Assembly: GCF_963855985.1 (NCBI RefSeq)
Contig: NC_087092.1
Location: 15,748,001-15,812,000 of the forward strand
Origin: Ostrinia nubilalis
Lineage: Eukaryota > Arthropoda > Insecta > Lepidoptera > Crambidae
Direction of reading: 5' to 3'
Length of the DNA: 64,000 nucleotides
Numbering within the stretch: the first letter of the stretch is position 1; each line of letters begins with the position of its first letter. Shown here in pieces: positions 20,578-31,803 of the stretch. Position numbers and translations under genes: made by a program. A model generated the notes under the pieces. The model did not search any database and was not told the DNA's origin. It worked only from the letters and a program-made list of their open reading frames with translations.

Positions 20578-20697
20578 TCTTACTAATATTATAAACGCGA
20601 AAGTTTGTATGGATGTCTGGATGTCAACATGTTTGTTACTCTTTCACGCAAAAACTACTGAACGGATTTTGATGAAACTTCACGGGCAAAAGCTAGT
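20578..20697 (+). mobile_element. Short Helitron-like element (TC...CTAGT)
   Basis: 120 bp starting TCTTACTAATATTATAAACG and ending AAAAGCTAGT at 20697. It has both ends of the lepidopteran Lep1-type Helitron-like family with nothing between that could code. Confidence 0.8.
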
Positions 20698-21059
20698 AAT
20701 AATAATTTATTTAAATATAAGAGAACAATCACGATGTTTATATTTCTACTATTCAAACTTAGTAAGCAAGAGGGCACTATTCTTCTCCCTCCATAATACA
20801 GTCTTTGGATTCTTTACCTTGCACGAGGCAAGGTGTCAAAAATAGAGTTAGACTCATTTGAGTGTTCCCCTCCACGGAAATCTTTAGTAAAAGGCGAAAG
20901 ATTTATTCGTATTGAAGGGAAACCAGAGTGACGACACAAAGTCACTCGGGGGCTTTAAGGAACGGAAAAAATACTCACACACCGCGGGGCAGCGCGACCG
21001 CTACGCCATCTAACGAGCTTTATAACAAACTGCTGCTAATGTTAGTTAGCATCATTGAG

Positions 21060-21240
21060 TGGCGCTTTTTAGTCCAGTCAATAAAGCATTATAGATGGAA
21101 ATCCGTGGAACACAATTTTTGACTTCGGGACTTTATTTAGACTAGTTAGGACGTGAACATAGCAAAAGTCCCCGCCCTTAGCCCTTGAGCCGGCGGGGAG
21201 AAGGGGGTTTAAAGGTACCTCTTTTCGGTTTTTCGCTTAA
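21060..21240. repeat. Unclassified repeat, copy A (carries the palindromic insertion)
   Basis: The segment with CCAGTCAATAAAG, GGAACACAATTT, GCCCTTGAGCCGGCGGGGAG and GGTACCTCTTTTCGG recurs inverted at 32341-32525. In that copy the sequence continues directly across TTAA into AGAGCGTTTACG, which here lies on the far side of the insertion (22280-22291). Confidence 0.8.
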
Positions 21241-22275
21241 TCCTCGGAAACTATGCGTCCTAGTGACATGGCTACTATGAACCAAAAAAAGCTTATTCAA
21301 TTTGCTATAGGTGAGACAATCAAGTTTTTGTAATATCTTGTATAGTTTTCGCGGCATCTGCTGCTCTAGAAGGTCTGTAATATTGGAAATTTTAATTTTG
21401 ACTTACACGTTCCCATCAAGAGAAAATCGACTAAATCAACATTAAGCAAACATTATAGACATGCGGGAGCATATTAAGCCTAGTTCCAGGGAGGGGACTG
21501 CATCGTGCGTAAATTTAGACGAACAAATTGGAGTCACATTTGACTCCTCATCACTCAAAAAGTATTGTGCATTAACACTTCAAATTTGGCTCATGTGTTG
21601 AGACTTGCAAGATAAACATCAGCTTCAAATTTCATAAATATACCTCAAACGGTTCTTTAGGTATTGACGTCTAAAAATCTACATGGCTGACCTATAAGAC
21701 CAAATTCTAACCACTTCCAGATGACCTTGAAGGTTCAAATTTGGCATCCAGATAGGTAATTGTGTAAATACAAAGGAACAAATAAAAAACGAGTAAATTT
21801 TAACATTTCACAGGTGATAGATTTTAGTGACCTAAATGTCGATTTTTGAACGCCAATACCTAAATAACCGTTTGAGGTATATTTATGAAATTTGAAGCTA
21901 ATGTTTATCTTGCAAGTCTCAACACATGAGCCTAATTTGAAGTGTTAATGCACAGTGTTTTTTGAGTGATGAGGAGTCAAAAGTGGCTCCAATTAGTTCG
22001 TCTAAATATACGCACGATGCAGTTCCCTCCCTGGAACTAGGCTTAACATGCTCCCCCATGTCTATAATGTTTGCTTAATGTTGATTTAGTCGATTTTCTC
22101 CTGATGGGAACATGTAAGACAAAATTAAAATTTCCAATATTACAGACCTTCTAGAGCAGATGCCGCGAAAACTATACAAGATATAGAAAAACTTGACTGT
22201 CTCACCTGTAGCAAATTGAATAAGCTTTTTTTGGTTCATAGTAGCCATGTCACTAGGACGCATAGTTTCCGAGGA
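21241..22275. mobile_element. Palindromic (foldback) element at a TTAA target
   Basis: The 1035-bp element is flanked by TTAA (21237-21240 and 22276-22279). Its outer ends TCCTCGGAAACTATGCGTCC and the reverse complement continue as near-perfect inverted arms of about 450 bp (21241-21690 and 21825-22275) around a loop of about 135 bp. It carries no long ORF. The related repeat at 32341-32348 shows the uninterrupted site with a single TTAA, which confirms insertion. TTAA targeting is the hallmark of piggyBac; a piggyBac-mobilised foldback is inferred. Confidence 0.9.
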
Positions 22276-22291
22276 TTAAGAGCGTTTACGT

Positions 22292-24071
22292 CTAGCGTGG
22301 CATGTCAAGTTTAGGTAATTTCGATGCTATTTTTATTCACACTAAAATAATTGTGACTGTGTGCGTGTTCTCACGCTCTATAGTCAAACCAAAATACTTT
22401 GATCCACCATCGTAAAAGTGTGCCAGGCTGTCAAGTGACAGCTCAAGGAAACTATAAAATCTTCAAATCTTCCAACACCGACTCCATAATTATAAATCAT
22501 GGCTCAATTTACGTATTTATTACTTATTAGTCGTAATAAATAATAAATACGTAAATTCTTTATCAAATAGTAAATTATCAAAGGTTTTTTACTATCTTGA
22601 GAATATTTTATACAGCCTATGTTCAGCAGAAAAAAATTTGAATTTTAATGGTGAGAGATTTTTTCAAATCGGTTCTATTCAAAACAAACTTCTCCTGTTA
22701 ACTATTCTTTTTTTATCCGGAAAATGCATAACATTTCATACCCACCAGCTGCGGGGGCAGCTAGTGGGTTATGTGGGGTTCTTCCTACCAGAAGGTGGGT
22801 AGCCCCTACCTACACCCACTAAAAACCTGACTGTTTCTGCCATGATCCATATGAGTGATATGAGGGAACGCGGGACATCGCCATTGGCTGTTGCCTGTAG
22901 CATTCGTCCTTAGCCAGACACCTCCATGTCTGGCGACCGAGGCCTGTTAGGAAGGGACAGTTGGAGACCATAAGCTCTCTCTCTCATAAGTCCTCTTGCG
23001 CCCAGGGTGTCGGCGGCGGATAACCGGAGTGTCGGCTGAGGCCTCTCGCTCCCGCTTTCCACTGCTTCTTTCTGTGAAAGAACACTTTCACAGAAAGTAA
23101 GCACACTATACCATAAGATTATTTGTCTCATAAGAATATATTTTATACTAATGTAGATATTGTTTCCGAAAGCGAGCGGGTTCATTCCGTACCTGTACGC
23201 TTCATGCGTTCACTAGCAAAAGCTGAAAATGAGTGTTCTGCCCTTTTGAGGGTAGTGTTTATACTGAGCTCTTTGCTTTTTGCATCGCTGCGGCACACAT
23301 CACTCTGACGCAGGGAACTATTTGAAACGCTAGTCAAAATACCAGTAGTGTCACCTAGTGTGTTTCTTGACTAACTAACTTTATTTCGATATTGAATTGA
23401 ATTTCAATAGCAACTATACATAATGAGTGTGTTAAAAGCATTAAAAAAAGTGTGTGTTACAACAAATAAACAATTTATCTATCTATCTCACGCCTCTTCC
23501 CGATTGGTAGGGAGAGGTCATTTCCAACCGCCGCTCGTTCGCTTAGGCTGGGCACTGTTGGAGCGTGTCAGTCTGCTGCGGTGACTCACGTGCCAAGACT
23601 GCAGTGTTAACTGACAACCATCTACAGGCTCTCGGCCCTTACGATGGAGGAATGGCCCGAAGCACCCATGGCCCGGTAGAATCGCCCTATGTGTGAGGCG
23701 ATCATGCCGTCGCACCCACTCCTCTAATACAGGCAGAACTGCCTCTATGGTGCGACGTAAAATTTTTACATTTCCCCTTGGAACCTATGGTCACCTCGCA
23801 ACTGGCGTCTATTCTCGGTTGTCGACACTAGCTTTGTCGCCACTGAGGATAAATGGCATAAATAATATCGATTGTCACCAGTGGCGACACATACTTTCCC
23901 AGTTGTAACTACAGGCTTTCTCACAACTTATGACAAATGAGAAAAATACATCCCAATTATGCCTAGTGGGGACGTACACAAATATTGACGCAAATGTCAT
24001 CGTGCATGACATACGTAAAGTCAAAGTCAAGTAAGACCAGATGAATACAAATATTATTAATTTTATTTTGA
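22292..24071. other. Intergenic with several small hairpins, no gene
   Basis: Hairpins: ATTTACGTATTTATTA with its inverse at 22507-22556; CTTTCTGTGAAAG / TTTCACAGAAAG at 23069-23098; and GTCGCCACTG / CAGTGGCGAC at about 23841-23889. GC-rich blocks near 22740-23060 and 23485-23760 differ from the AT-rich surroundings and are probably repeat fragments that I cannot name. Confidence 0.45.
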
Positions 24072-24447
24072 ACTAGCGGCCGCCCGCGACTTCGTACGCA
24101 TGGACCTCGTTTTACTCCTTAGTTCGTAAAATCTGTTGTTTGATATCATGTTGATAGATGGCGTTTCACGGCTTCCCCTTACGAACGTCAAAAACAGTAG
24201 TTTGTCCAGCGCTGTAGATTTTAACCAATGACGATAGATTGCGCTTTTTAGACACGTCTTATTTATTTATTGAAATTTATTTGTCACATATCGTCATAAA
24301 TTATAGCCTATATGTTAATCTGGGTTATAAACAATAATACTGTAAAGTTTCAACAAAATCCGTTCTGTAGTTTTTGAGTGAAAGAGTAACAAACATCCAG
24401 ACATCCAGACATCCAAACTTTCGCATTTATAATATTAGTAGGAAGGA
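24072..24447 (-). mobile_element. Helitron-like element, complete non-autonomous copy
   Basis: ACTAG plus CGGCCGCCCGCGACTTCG at 24072 and TTATAATATTAGTAGGA at the far end are the two family termini in reverse. It carries three CATCCAGA repeats near 24393-24415. No ORF. Confidence 0.8.
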
Positions 24448-24467
24448 TAGTAGGATTGTTATACGTC

Positions 24468-25585
24468 GCCACCTCAGATCATAGAAAGAGAATAGATATG
24501 AAGTCGCGCGTAACTACAACGAGAACCAGTGTCCCCAGATTTCCCCCACCACAGCTCCCACACACACATTCAACTGTGTAAAAACAAAGCGACTGAGAGT
24601 CTACGACAACATGTGCAACCGGCTTAAAAGTGCTGTGATTGGCCAGAAGGCGTGCCTTATGGCCAATCAATGGCCGCGTGACGTGACGCACACTTTGAAA
24701 ACGCTAGTGAGAGAACAAAGATAAAATGGAGTCGACAAGATATCGATACTTTAAATCGCTAGGGGCAAGGCTCGAAACTGGTTTCACAAAATGCTTATGT
24801 ATGAAAACCTTTTTATTATTATACGTTATTATTAACTACTATCACGCATTTACTTTTTAATTATGGCGATCTGCGTAGGTACCGCATAATTGTTTATCAA
24901 AAATAATGCCTATATTAGGCTTTCAACTAGCTCTTATAGTAATTACATAGTTGACAGTTACTAATTACTTCTACTGTTATTATTTTTTTTTTGTAAAATC
25001 TTATAATCGCAAGTAACACATCATTTTTTTATTATAATTACAAAATAGAAAATTATAATTTACTTCTATTTATCGATAATAGGAAACATTAGAACCGAGC
25101 ACGGCACTGTGTTACGACCGGCACATGCGGCCGTACTGTGTATTTTCACACGACAGTGGATATCGGAAGAAATTAAAATACATTGCGCAGTAGTTGAGCA
25201 TGACATAAAGTGGTTGCTAACTAAATCGTCAATGTACAAGTGTGTTAGAATTTTTATCACCACTGATTTCGATATCGCAGTAACTGTTACGGCACTGAAT
25301 TCGTTCGTAAAAATGTTTAGTTTTTTTTATTTATAAGCAAAATACCAATGGATTTGCAATTCTTACATGTAGTAAATGACTCCATTGTTCCTGTAGTTCT
25401 TCGTTTCACTTGTTTTATTGCACGTAACGACGCATTATCCAAAATATCGGAGAACATTTCCTTAGTACGACTGAATCGCGACTAACCTAGCTACGCGGCC
25501 GATGTTCGTTTCTGGGCATATCGCGGAGACACGCGCCACGCCCCCGTTTCACATCTATTCCCTTTCTATGATCTGAGGTCGCCAC
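24468..25585. mobile_element. TIR element, about 1.1 kb, non-coding
   Basis: The left end ACCTCAGATCATAGAAAG is repeated inverted at 25560-25580 (CTTTCTATGATCTGAGGT), with the symmetry continuing through AATAGAT. The outermost bases differ (GTCGCC versus GTGGCG). The interior has no transposase. Confidence 0.7.
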
Positions 25586-26204
25586 TAATGACAATATTTT
25601 TTTTTCCCATTTATCTTCAGTAGGGACATAGTCATAGGCCGGGCCTCCGAGATTAGGCATCAACCGGCTTAGTGCGCCGGCGGTAGCCAAAAGCTTAGGG
25701 GTGAGACGATTCAAGTGGCCGTCAAATGACCACTGTCCAACTAACTACAATCCGAGGTACCTACCGCAAAGATTTTCCGACTGTAATATATTGTGTATGT
25801 TCCCCCTACAACTAGGTGGGACCCTGCTGGCAGAGCATTCCTATTAACTATTCTGTAACCACCTATTTATGGCAAATAAATTATTAGTATTATTCCTCTT
25901 TATAATATTAGTATACATACATAACTTGCTGTTCCAAATTTTCGTCATTCGTTTTCGTTTCATCGCTAAAAATAACTTAATTTTATTTTTCATTACGTCT
26001 GAAATAGAATTTGTTGTAAAAATAGACTGTAATGAAAAATAACAATAAAATATTTTAATTACCACGTGATCGCAAAATCTACCACCAAGATTTTGCGGAT
26101 ACACTATAAAAGTCCAGCTACCTGTCAAAGATCAACGTACGCGTGACACATGTCAGCAGAGCACCGAGCGACGTGACCTCACTCTGGAACGCCTCGAGGC
26201 GGAC
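25586..26204. other. Intergenic, nothing recognised
   Basis: Mixed-composition sequence up to the target duplication of the Jockey-type element. I see no gene or repeat family. Confidence 0.4.
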
Positions 26205-26560
26205 TGAATTTGAACTTTTTTTTTTTTTTTTTTTGAAGGGACGCGCGCTGGTAGCTTGAGGAGCTTTTCCAGCTTCACCGGGCAGAGTGGCGAGTACAGA
26301 AGGTACTCTAGCCGTTTGGCGATCGTCGGTGCGCGTGCCGATGAGGCCGAGTGTGGGCTTCGCGAAGCGAAGCCCAGGCTCGTTCGCGATCGGGCCGTAT
26401 CGAGCGCATAAGGCGCCCGATCAGTGGCGAACCCAACTAGAGGGTTGCCCACCGCGGTGTTGGACCAAAGTCCAGCCTACGGCGGGCTCACTCTAGTGGG
26501 CCCGATCGAGGGGGACTACGGACGCGGCCTGAGGGCGCCACGGTAGGCTCGGACCTCGGC

Positions 26561-29497
26561 TCAGGCCGTGTCCGGGGGACGGATAGGGGAGAACCGGCCC
26601 GGTACATGTCTGTACCGTCCGAAATGGAAAGCAGGGCCTCGTACTCGCCGGCGAGTACGGTGTAACGAGCTACTGTGTTGTGGAGTAGTTGGCGTGCTTA
26701 AGGCAGTGATGTCTGTGTTCAGAAATTCGGTAATAGGATCGTCCGGGTCGTCTAGGACATGCCTAGGTCGTCGGTATTGGGCAGCGACATCTTTCTGGGG
26801 TGTATACGTGGCGGCGCTAACGATAAGAGGGTTCTTGTGGTTGATCGCTTTATCAAAGTAGCGGCGAGAGGCTTCTTTCATAAAGTGATCGATCGATGGG
26901 ATCTCGAAATCTCTATGGAGATTCGTATTACGCACGAACCACGGGGCATCCGCGGCTCGGCGTAAGAATTTGTTTTGGAGGGTCTGGAATTTCTTAAGGT
27001 CTGTGCAGGAAGTGTGAGCAAACACCGGACTGGCGTAAGTCAACACTGGACGGATGCAGGTTTTGTAAATTGTCAACTTATTTCTAAGTGACAATTTACT
27101 TTTCCTTCCAACTAGGTGGTAGAGTCGGTGGATGTAGTGGTTCGCACGGCTCAAGACGCGTCTGAGGTGCGGAGCGAACGATAATCTCTGGTCGAGAGTG
27201 ACACCTAAGTATTTGGCCTCACTTTTCCAAGGAATAGTTTGGTCAAATAAGGTGAGATGGGTGGGGACATTAGGACGAGTGCGAACCGGAGGACGTTTCG
27301 CAGACAAAGCCCTAGAAAAGTACACTGCTGCACTTTTTTCGGGATTTACCTCGATACGCCACTTCCTGAACCATTCGCCTAATTGTGTGACTGCGCGTTG
27401 GAGCGCCAAGATGACATAATTCCGATTACGTCCGGACTTGTAGAGTGCGGTGTCGTCCGCAAACAGGGCTAAATCCGTATTCGGATATTTGGGGATGTCA
27501 TTGACGTACAATGAAAAGAGGATGGGCGAGAGCACGGAGCCCTGGGGGACTCCGGCTCTTATGGGGCGGGGGGAGGAGAGGGAGCCATCTACTCGGTAAC
27601 GAAAGGTGCGATTCGATAAAAAGTCACGTAAGATGTGCACGAGACTGTCCGGCACACCGAGTTCGTAAAGCTTGTAAATCAAGCCATTGTGCCAGACTTT
27701 ATCGAATGCCTTCGCTACGTCGAAGAATAGCACTCCTGTCCCTACGGGTGGCTTAGCAGTGAGGCCGCTAAGTATGTGCTCCGTTAAGCGGTGCACCTGC
27801 TGTACGCAGGAATGTGAGGCGCGGAAGCCAAACTGTTCGTTTATTAAGAGATTATTAGAAAAAACATAATCTCTTAATCGAGAAACAATTATACGTTCGT
27901 ATAACTTACCCATGGTCTTTAAGAGACTGATGGGTCTGTAGCTTGTGGGGTCAGCCAGTTTCTTACCGGGCTTCGGGATGCCAATGACTTCTGCCTCTTT
28001 CCACGCGTCGGGAAAGATGCAGTGAGACATGGCCGCGTTGAAAATAGCAACCAAGAGGTATACTAGGGGGGCGGGCAGGGCGCGTAAGACTCTATTAGAG
28101 ATACGGTCCGGGCCGGGGGCTTTGTTGGGACGGAAACCTTTGATTATCGTTCGCACCTCGTCGACGTTGGTCGGATCTAGGGTTGTGGTCGGAGGGAGGG
28201 CGGCTCTACGTTCGACTTCGCTGTCCACCATGAGGAGGTGGGCAGAGTCTACTGGGAGGGTACTGGGGGAGCACTGTGCTTCTAGACTGTCGGCTAGATA
28301 TTCGGCTTTGGCGTCGTCGTCAAACGCAAGCGTTTGATCGGGACGTAAAAGCGGTGGCGTGGACGCTACGGTGTCGGACTTAAAGGCTCTCGTCAACTTA
28401 TAATAGGCTTGGTGAGATGGCGAGATTTCTTTAAGTAGATCATCCCACTGATTGTTACGGAGTTCCGCGATACGAGCCTTGACAGCGCGCTGTAAGGAAC
28501 GTAGGCGGGCTCTGTTTTCCTCGGTTGGATAAGCGTCATAATCGCGAGTGGCTGCGTTCTTTGCCCTCAATAGCTCTCGCGCGTCGTCCGGCAGCCTGAG
28601 ACGGTGGTTAGCCATCGCAGGCACTTGCCTAGACGAGTCGCCGATGGCGACCGAGATGTGACTAGTGAGGGCATCGATCGCGTGAATAGTTTCGTGAGGC
28701 GAAACTATATCGTCAGGGATTGAGGACAGTTGTGGGCTCTGACAGTTCCCAAGTTTTACCTTGAGTTTGTCCCAGTCCACAACTGTCTTCATAGTGGGTG
28801 TAGACTCAGGAGAGCCTAGTTGGAGTACGACCGGGCGATGGTCAGAAGTGAGCGCGTGCATGGTTTCTATAGAGTGTAGGCGGAGGCCTATATTCTTTAG
28901 AATTGCCATGTCAAGAATGTCGGGCCGATGCTCGACATTGTAAGGATAGTGAGTGGGCGTCATAGGGACTAAGATGTCAAAAATGAGTTCCTCAGAGAGT
29001 TCGCTTAGCATCATGCCGTTGGCAGTGGATGTTACGCAACCCCAATGAGTGTGTTTGCTATTAAAGTCGCCGCCAAGAATGACTGCACTATTCATAGCAA
29101 ACAGGGCCTCAAAGTCGCTCCTTAGGGGAGTCTTGTTCGGGGAGAGGTAAACCGAGCCGATGAGAATGGGCTCGTGTCCAGTCATGGCTAGCCGACAGAG
29201 TGAGACTTCTAGGTTAGAGAGAGAAGGGGGATCGACTAAAGCACAGTGCAGAGAACGCTTATAATAAATAAGCGTGCCGCCGCCACGTGTGGGCCTATCG
29301 TGTCTAATGATATTGTAGTTCGCTATCCTAGGATTGCGAATAGAGGGTGTTAGGAGGGTCTCTTGAACCAGAAAGATGTCGACCTGGTGGTCGGTAAGGA
29401 ACTGAGTAACCTCGTCCTTCTGCTGTCTTAGACCGTTAGCGTTGAAAAAAGCTAAGGTGATTGACCGGGGTTTGATCCTAGCGGTGGGATTAGCCAT
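26561..29497 (-). CDS. Retrotransposon ORF2: endonuclease and reverse transcriptase
   Basis: 978 residues from the ATG at 29497-29495. Roughly residues 15-230 form an apurinic-type (EEP) endonuclease: FFNANGL, VQET, GGDFNSKHTHWG, and SDHRPV at the end. Roughly 470-750 form the reverse transcriptase: IGIPKPGKK...SYRPISLL, FFDVAKAFDKVWH, AGVPQGSVLSPILF and the catalytic LALFADDTALY. No RNase H domain follows, as usual in Jockey. An in-frame extension upstream to 29530 is possible, but the start chosen overlaps the ORF1 stop in TAATG, a known reinitiation signal in such elements. It acts by target-primed reverse transcription of its own RNA. Confidence 0.93.
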   Translation of the reverse strand: MANPTARIKPRSITLAFFNANGLRQQKDEVTQFLTDHQVDIFLVQETLLTPSIRNPRIANYNIIRHDRPTRGGGTLIYYKRSLHCALVDPPSLSNLEVSLCRLAMTGHEPILIGSVYLSPNKTPLRSDFEALFAMNSAVILGGDFNSKHTHWGCVTSTANGMMLSELSEELIFDILVPMTPTHYPYNVEHRPDILDMAILKNIGLRLHSIETMHALTSDHRPVVLQLGSPESTPTMKTVVDWDKLKVKLGNCQSPQLSSIPDDIVSPHETIHAIDALTSHISVAIGDSSRQVPAMANHRLRLPDDARELLRAKNAATRDYDAYPTEENRARLRSLQRAVKARIAELRNNQWDDLLKEISPSHQAYYKLTRAFKSDTVASTPPLLRPDQTLAFDDDAKAEYLADSLEAQCSPSTLPVDSAHLLMVDSEVERRAALPPTTTLDPTNVDEVRTIIKGFRPNKAPGPDRISNRVLRALPAPLVYLLVAIFNAAMSHCIFPDAWKEAEVIGIPKPGKKLADPTSYRPISLLKTMGKLYERIIVSRLRDYVFSNNLLINEQFGFRASHSCVQQVHRLTEHILSGLTAKPPVGTGVLFFDVAKAFDKVWHNGLIYKLYELGVPDSLVHILRDFLSNRTFRYRVDGSLSSPRPIRAGVPQGSVLSPILFSLYVNDIPKYPNTDLALFADDTALYKSGRNRNYVILALQRAVTQLGEWFRKWRIEVNPEKSAAVYFSRALSAKRPPVRTRPNVPTHLTLFDQTIPWKSEAKYLGVTLDQRLSFAPHLRRVLSRANHYIHRLYHLVGRKSKLSLRNKLTIYKTCIRPVLTYASPVFAHTSCTDLKKFQTLQNKFLRRAADAPWFVRNTNLHRDFEIPSIDHFMKEASRRYFDKAINHKNPLIVSAATYTPQKDVAAQYRRPRHVLDDPDDPITEFLNTDITALSTPTTPQHSSSLHRTRRRVRGPAFHFGRYRHVPGRFSPIRPPDTA

Positions 29498-29499
29498 TA
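29495..29499 (-). promoter_or_regulatory. TAATG stop/start junction between ORF1 and ORF2
   Basis: On the minus strand ORF1 ends TAA and ORF2 begins ATG, sharing one A. This UAAUG arrangement is known to support termination-reinitiation in the SART1 retrotransposon; use of that mechanism here is inferred. Confidence 0.75.
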
Positions 29500-31098
29500 C
29501 GGAGCGTGGAAAGAGGAGATAGCGTAGCAAAAGTCTACGTGTTCGGCGAGGATAGATAACCTATCCATGATGTTGCCTTCGCCATTAGTCGCGCGCAGTT
29601 TTGCGGCGATCACAAACATCTCGCCGACATTAATTTGGCCAAAGAAGTCTCTGACCAGTTTAATGTCAGCCGCAGGTGAATGTGACGGCTGGGGCTTGGC
29701 CTGAGGGGCCGGGATTTTGTGGGCCGGTGCCTTAGGGGCAGGGGGGCTAGGTGTGGGCGCCTGGTAGGTAGGTGCCTTTAGCGAAGCCTTAGGGGCTGGG
29801 TGGGGTTGAGGAGCCTGCTGGGGCGCGGGTGGGACCACAGCTGCCTGGGCGGGTGCGGGAGTTAGGCTGGCAGCCTGGGTGTAGGCCAGGGGCCTAGCCC
29901 AAGCATTGGGCCTGTTGGGGCGGAGACTAGGAGCCTCACTTGCTACCGCAAAGTTGCGGGTAGCATTGTTCTGCCTGGGGGCAGAAGGGATGGGGGCACG
30001 CGGCTGAGTGCGTGGGGCCCGGGGACAACCGCGATAATTCGCAGGATGACCCTGGCTACCACACAGTATGCAGCTCGGTGGTTCGGTGGCTGTGGCCTTG
30101 TCACGGACACAGTCGGCTGTGCCGTGATCGCCTAGGCACTTGACGCACCTAGGACGGGCGTGACAATTACGGGCAGCGTGACCGTAATGTTGGCAGCGGT
30201 GGCACTGGCCGGGAGCGCCGCGCTTACGGGGTGGCTCGACTTTGAGTCCGGAGATAAAGCAAACCGATTTCAAATTGAAAATCGATTTCGCTTCGTTGGA
30301 ATAGTCCAAGACTACTTGGACAAGATCAAAAGGTTCACGAGTACGAGTCCTGTACAGACGGTGAACCTGTTTGACGGGAAAGTTTTGTGCCTTGAGGTCG
30401 GCCAAGATGGAGGCGGAGTCTAGCTCCTTGGGAAGGCCACGGATAACAACCCGCAGCTCCCTTTCCTCCTCGCGAGGGAAGGTATGATAACCGATACGGT
30501 TTTCATCTAGGAAACGTGTTAGGGCTCGGTGCTCGTCCGAGGTGGACAAAGACACCTTAATGCCTACGTTGCACGATTTAGCGTGTGAGAAATTGATGTG
30601 ACGCTCCTTGAGCGCGCCGGAAATCTTGTTCCAGGACGCCTTGTCCTGGACAAAGACTGGGGGGACTCTGGCAGTCCGCCCGGTGCTCGACTGCGAGCCG
30701 GAGGGCTGGGAAGATTGCGAGGGCTGAGAGAGGCCCGAGTTGGCCTTCAGCGCCTTCGCAGGGGGGGAAGGAGGGGGAGAGGCCGCGGATTTGCGGGTCC
30801 TCTTCGGACGACTGACGGTGGTGAAGCCACCGTCACCGGCGTCTGAGATAGAGTCACATTCCATGTCCCTACTGGGGGCATGGGATTGGTGATCTATCAC
30901 AATAGAGTGCTCGTTCGTGAGCGGGATCGGTAGCGGGGCCGAGTTAGGATCGCACATGGCGTCCTCGGGACATGACGGGGAAGCAGGCTCCTCATAGACG
31001 GAGCTTGCGAGAGATTTTGCCCGTATGTGGGCTTTAAACCCGGAGAGAACCTCCGGGTGAGTGGCCCGGAGGAACTTTAATAGTTCCTCCGTGTCCAT
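29497..31098 (-). CDS. Retrotransposon ORF1: Gag-like nucleic-acid-binding protein
   Basis: 533 residues from the first in-frame ATG (31098-31096, MDTEELLKFL). The open frame extends upstream to 31209 but without another ATG. After a low-complexity Ser/Pro region, residues about 170-300 resemble the Gag RNA-binding fold of insect LINEs (KLKVEPPRKRG follows). Three CCHC-type zinc knuckles come next: CHRCQHYGHAARNC, CVKCLGDHGTADC and CILCGSQGHPANYRGC. A long Pro/Ala-rich tail of about 110 residues precedes the stop TAA, which shares its last base with the ORF2 ATG. Confidence 0.9.
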   Translation of the reverse strand: MDTEELLKFLRATHPEVLSGFKAHIRAKSLASSVYEEPASPSCPEDAMCDPNSAPLPIPLTNEHSIVIDHQSHAPSRDMECDSISDAGDGGFTTVSRPKRTRKSAASPPPSPPAKALKANSGLSQPSQSSQPSGSQSSTGRTARVPPVFVQDKASWNKISGALKERHINFSHAKSCNVGIKVSLSTSDEHRALTRFLDENRIGYHTFPREEERELRVVIRGLPKELDSASILADLKAQNFPVKQVHRLYRTRTREPFDLVQVVLDYSNEAKSIFNLKSVCFISGLKVEPPRKRGAPGQCHRCQHYGHAARNCHARPRCVKCLGDHGTADCVRDKATATEPPSCILCGSQGHPANYRGCPRAPRTQPRAPIPSAPRQNNATRNFAVASEAPSLRPNRPNAWARPLAYTQAASLTPAPAQAAVVPPAPQQAPQPHPAPKASLKAPTYQAPTPSPPAPKAPAHKIPAPQAKPQPSHSPAADIKLVRDFFGQINVGEMFVIAAKLRATNGEGNIMDRLSILAEHVDFCYAISSFHAP

Positions 31099-31803
31099 GG
31101 CATGGAGGGTGTATTCGCGACGCGTGAATCTACGCCGGTTCGCAAGTCGCAACCACCGAGAAGAGCCGGCAAGAAACTCGGTGGTTATAGCGGTGTGTAA
31201 GTCCCGCACAGTCGGTGTAAACCGTGCGGGGTGAGTGGGAAAAGTGTGCCCTAACCAATGTAACTACGCCGCAACGTAGCAACGCCGCGACGTAGGGTGA
31301 GTACCTACTCCTAGCAGTCCTTCAGGAGGGCCCCGGTCGCAAAAACAACCAGGGATACGCTCCTTCAGGGATGGAAAGTAGGGAGGGGTAGGGGGGGTCA
31401 CGCCCGGCAGTGAAAAGACTGTGAAACCGAGTGTCTCAAGGGCGAGGAGGAACGCCTCACCCTCTCAAACGTGCCTTCCAGGAGGCCAAGGTTCACAGCC
31501 TAATATACCGGCGGCGGCAGGAAATTTCAGCGCCTTGAAAAAGGCACTGTCGGTCGCTCCCAATCGAACCGAACCGCCTTAAGAAAGGCGTTTAACTACG
31601 CTTGTTCGTTATCACCGTTAGGTATCCCAAGCGCAGCCGCGGGCAAGCCACGTAATTGTGACAAAACACCACAGAAACAAGACTCGCAGAGCGAGGGCGA
31701 TAAGCTCGAGGAACTCGGAGCGCAGCGCATGCGAGCGGGCGGGCGAGGCGGAGCGCACGTCCGTACCGTGCGAGCGATGCGAAGCGAATCTGTGAATTTG
31801 AAC

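Larger units (their letters stand above)
26216..31792 (-). mobile_element. Full-length Jockey-clade non-LTR retrotransposon
   Basis: 5577-bp insertion on the minus strand, bounded by TGAATTTGAAC at 26205-26215 and 31793-31803. It has a poly(A) tail of 19 residues (T-run at 26216-26234 on plus). It holds a 5' UTR of about 690 bp, ORF1 (31098-29497), ORF2 (29497-26561) and a 3' UTR of about 345 bp. Both ORFs are uninterrupted. The exact duplication, intact poly(A) and open frames indicate a recent and possibly active copy. Base composition (GC-rich) contrasts sharply with the AT-rich host flanks. Confidence 0.95.

Noticed and set aside
26568..30846. Several open frames on the plus strand
   Set aside because: Shadows of the GC-rich minus-strand retrotransposon ORFs.
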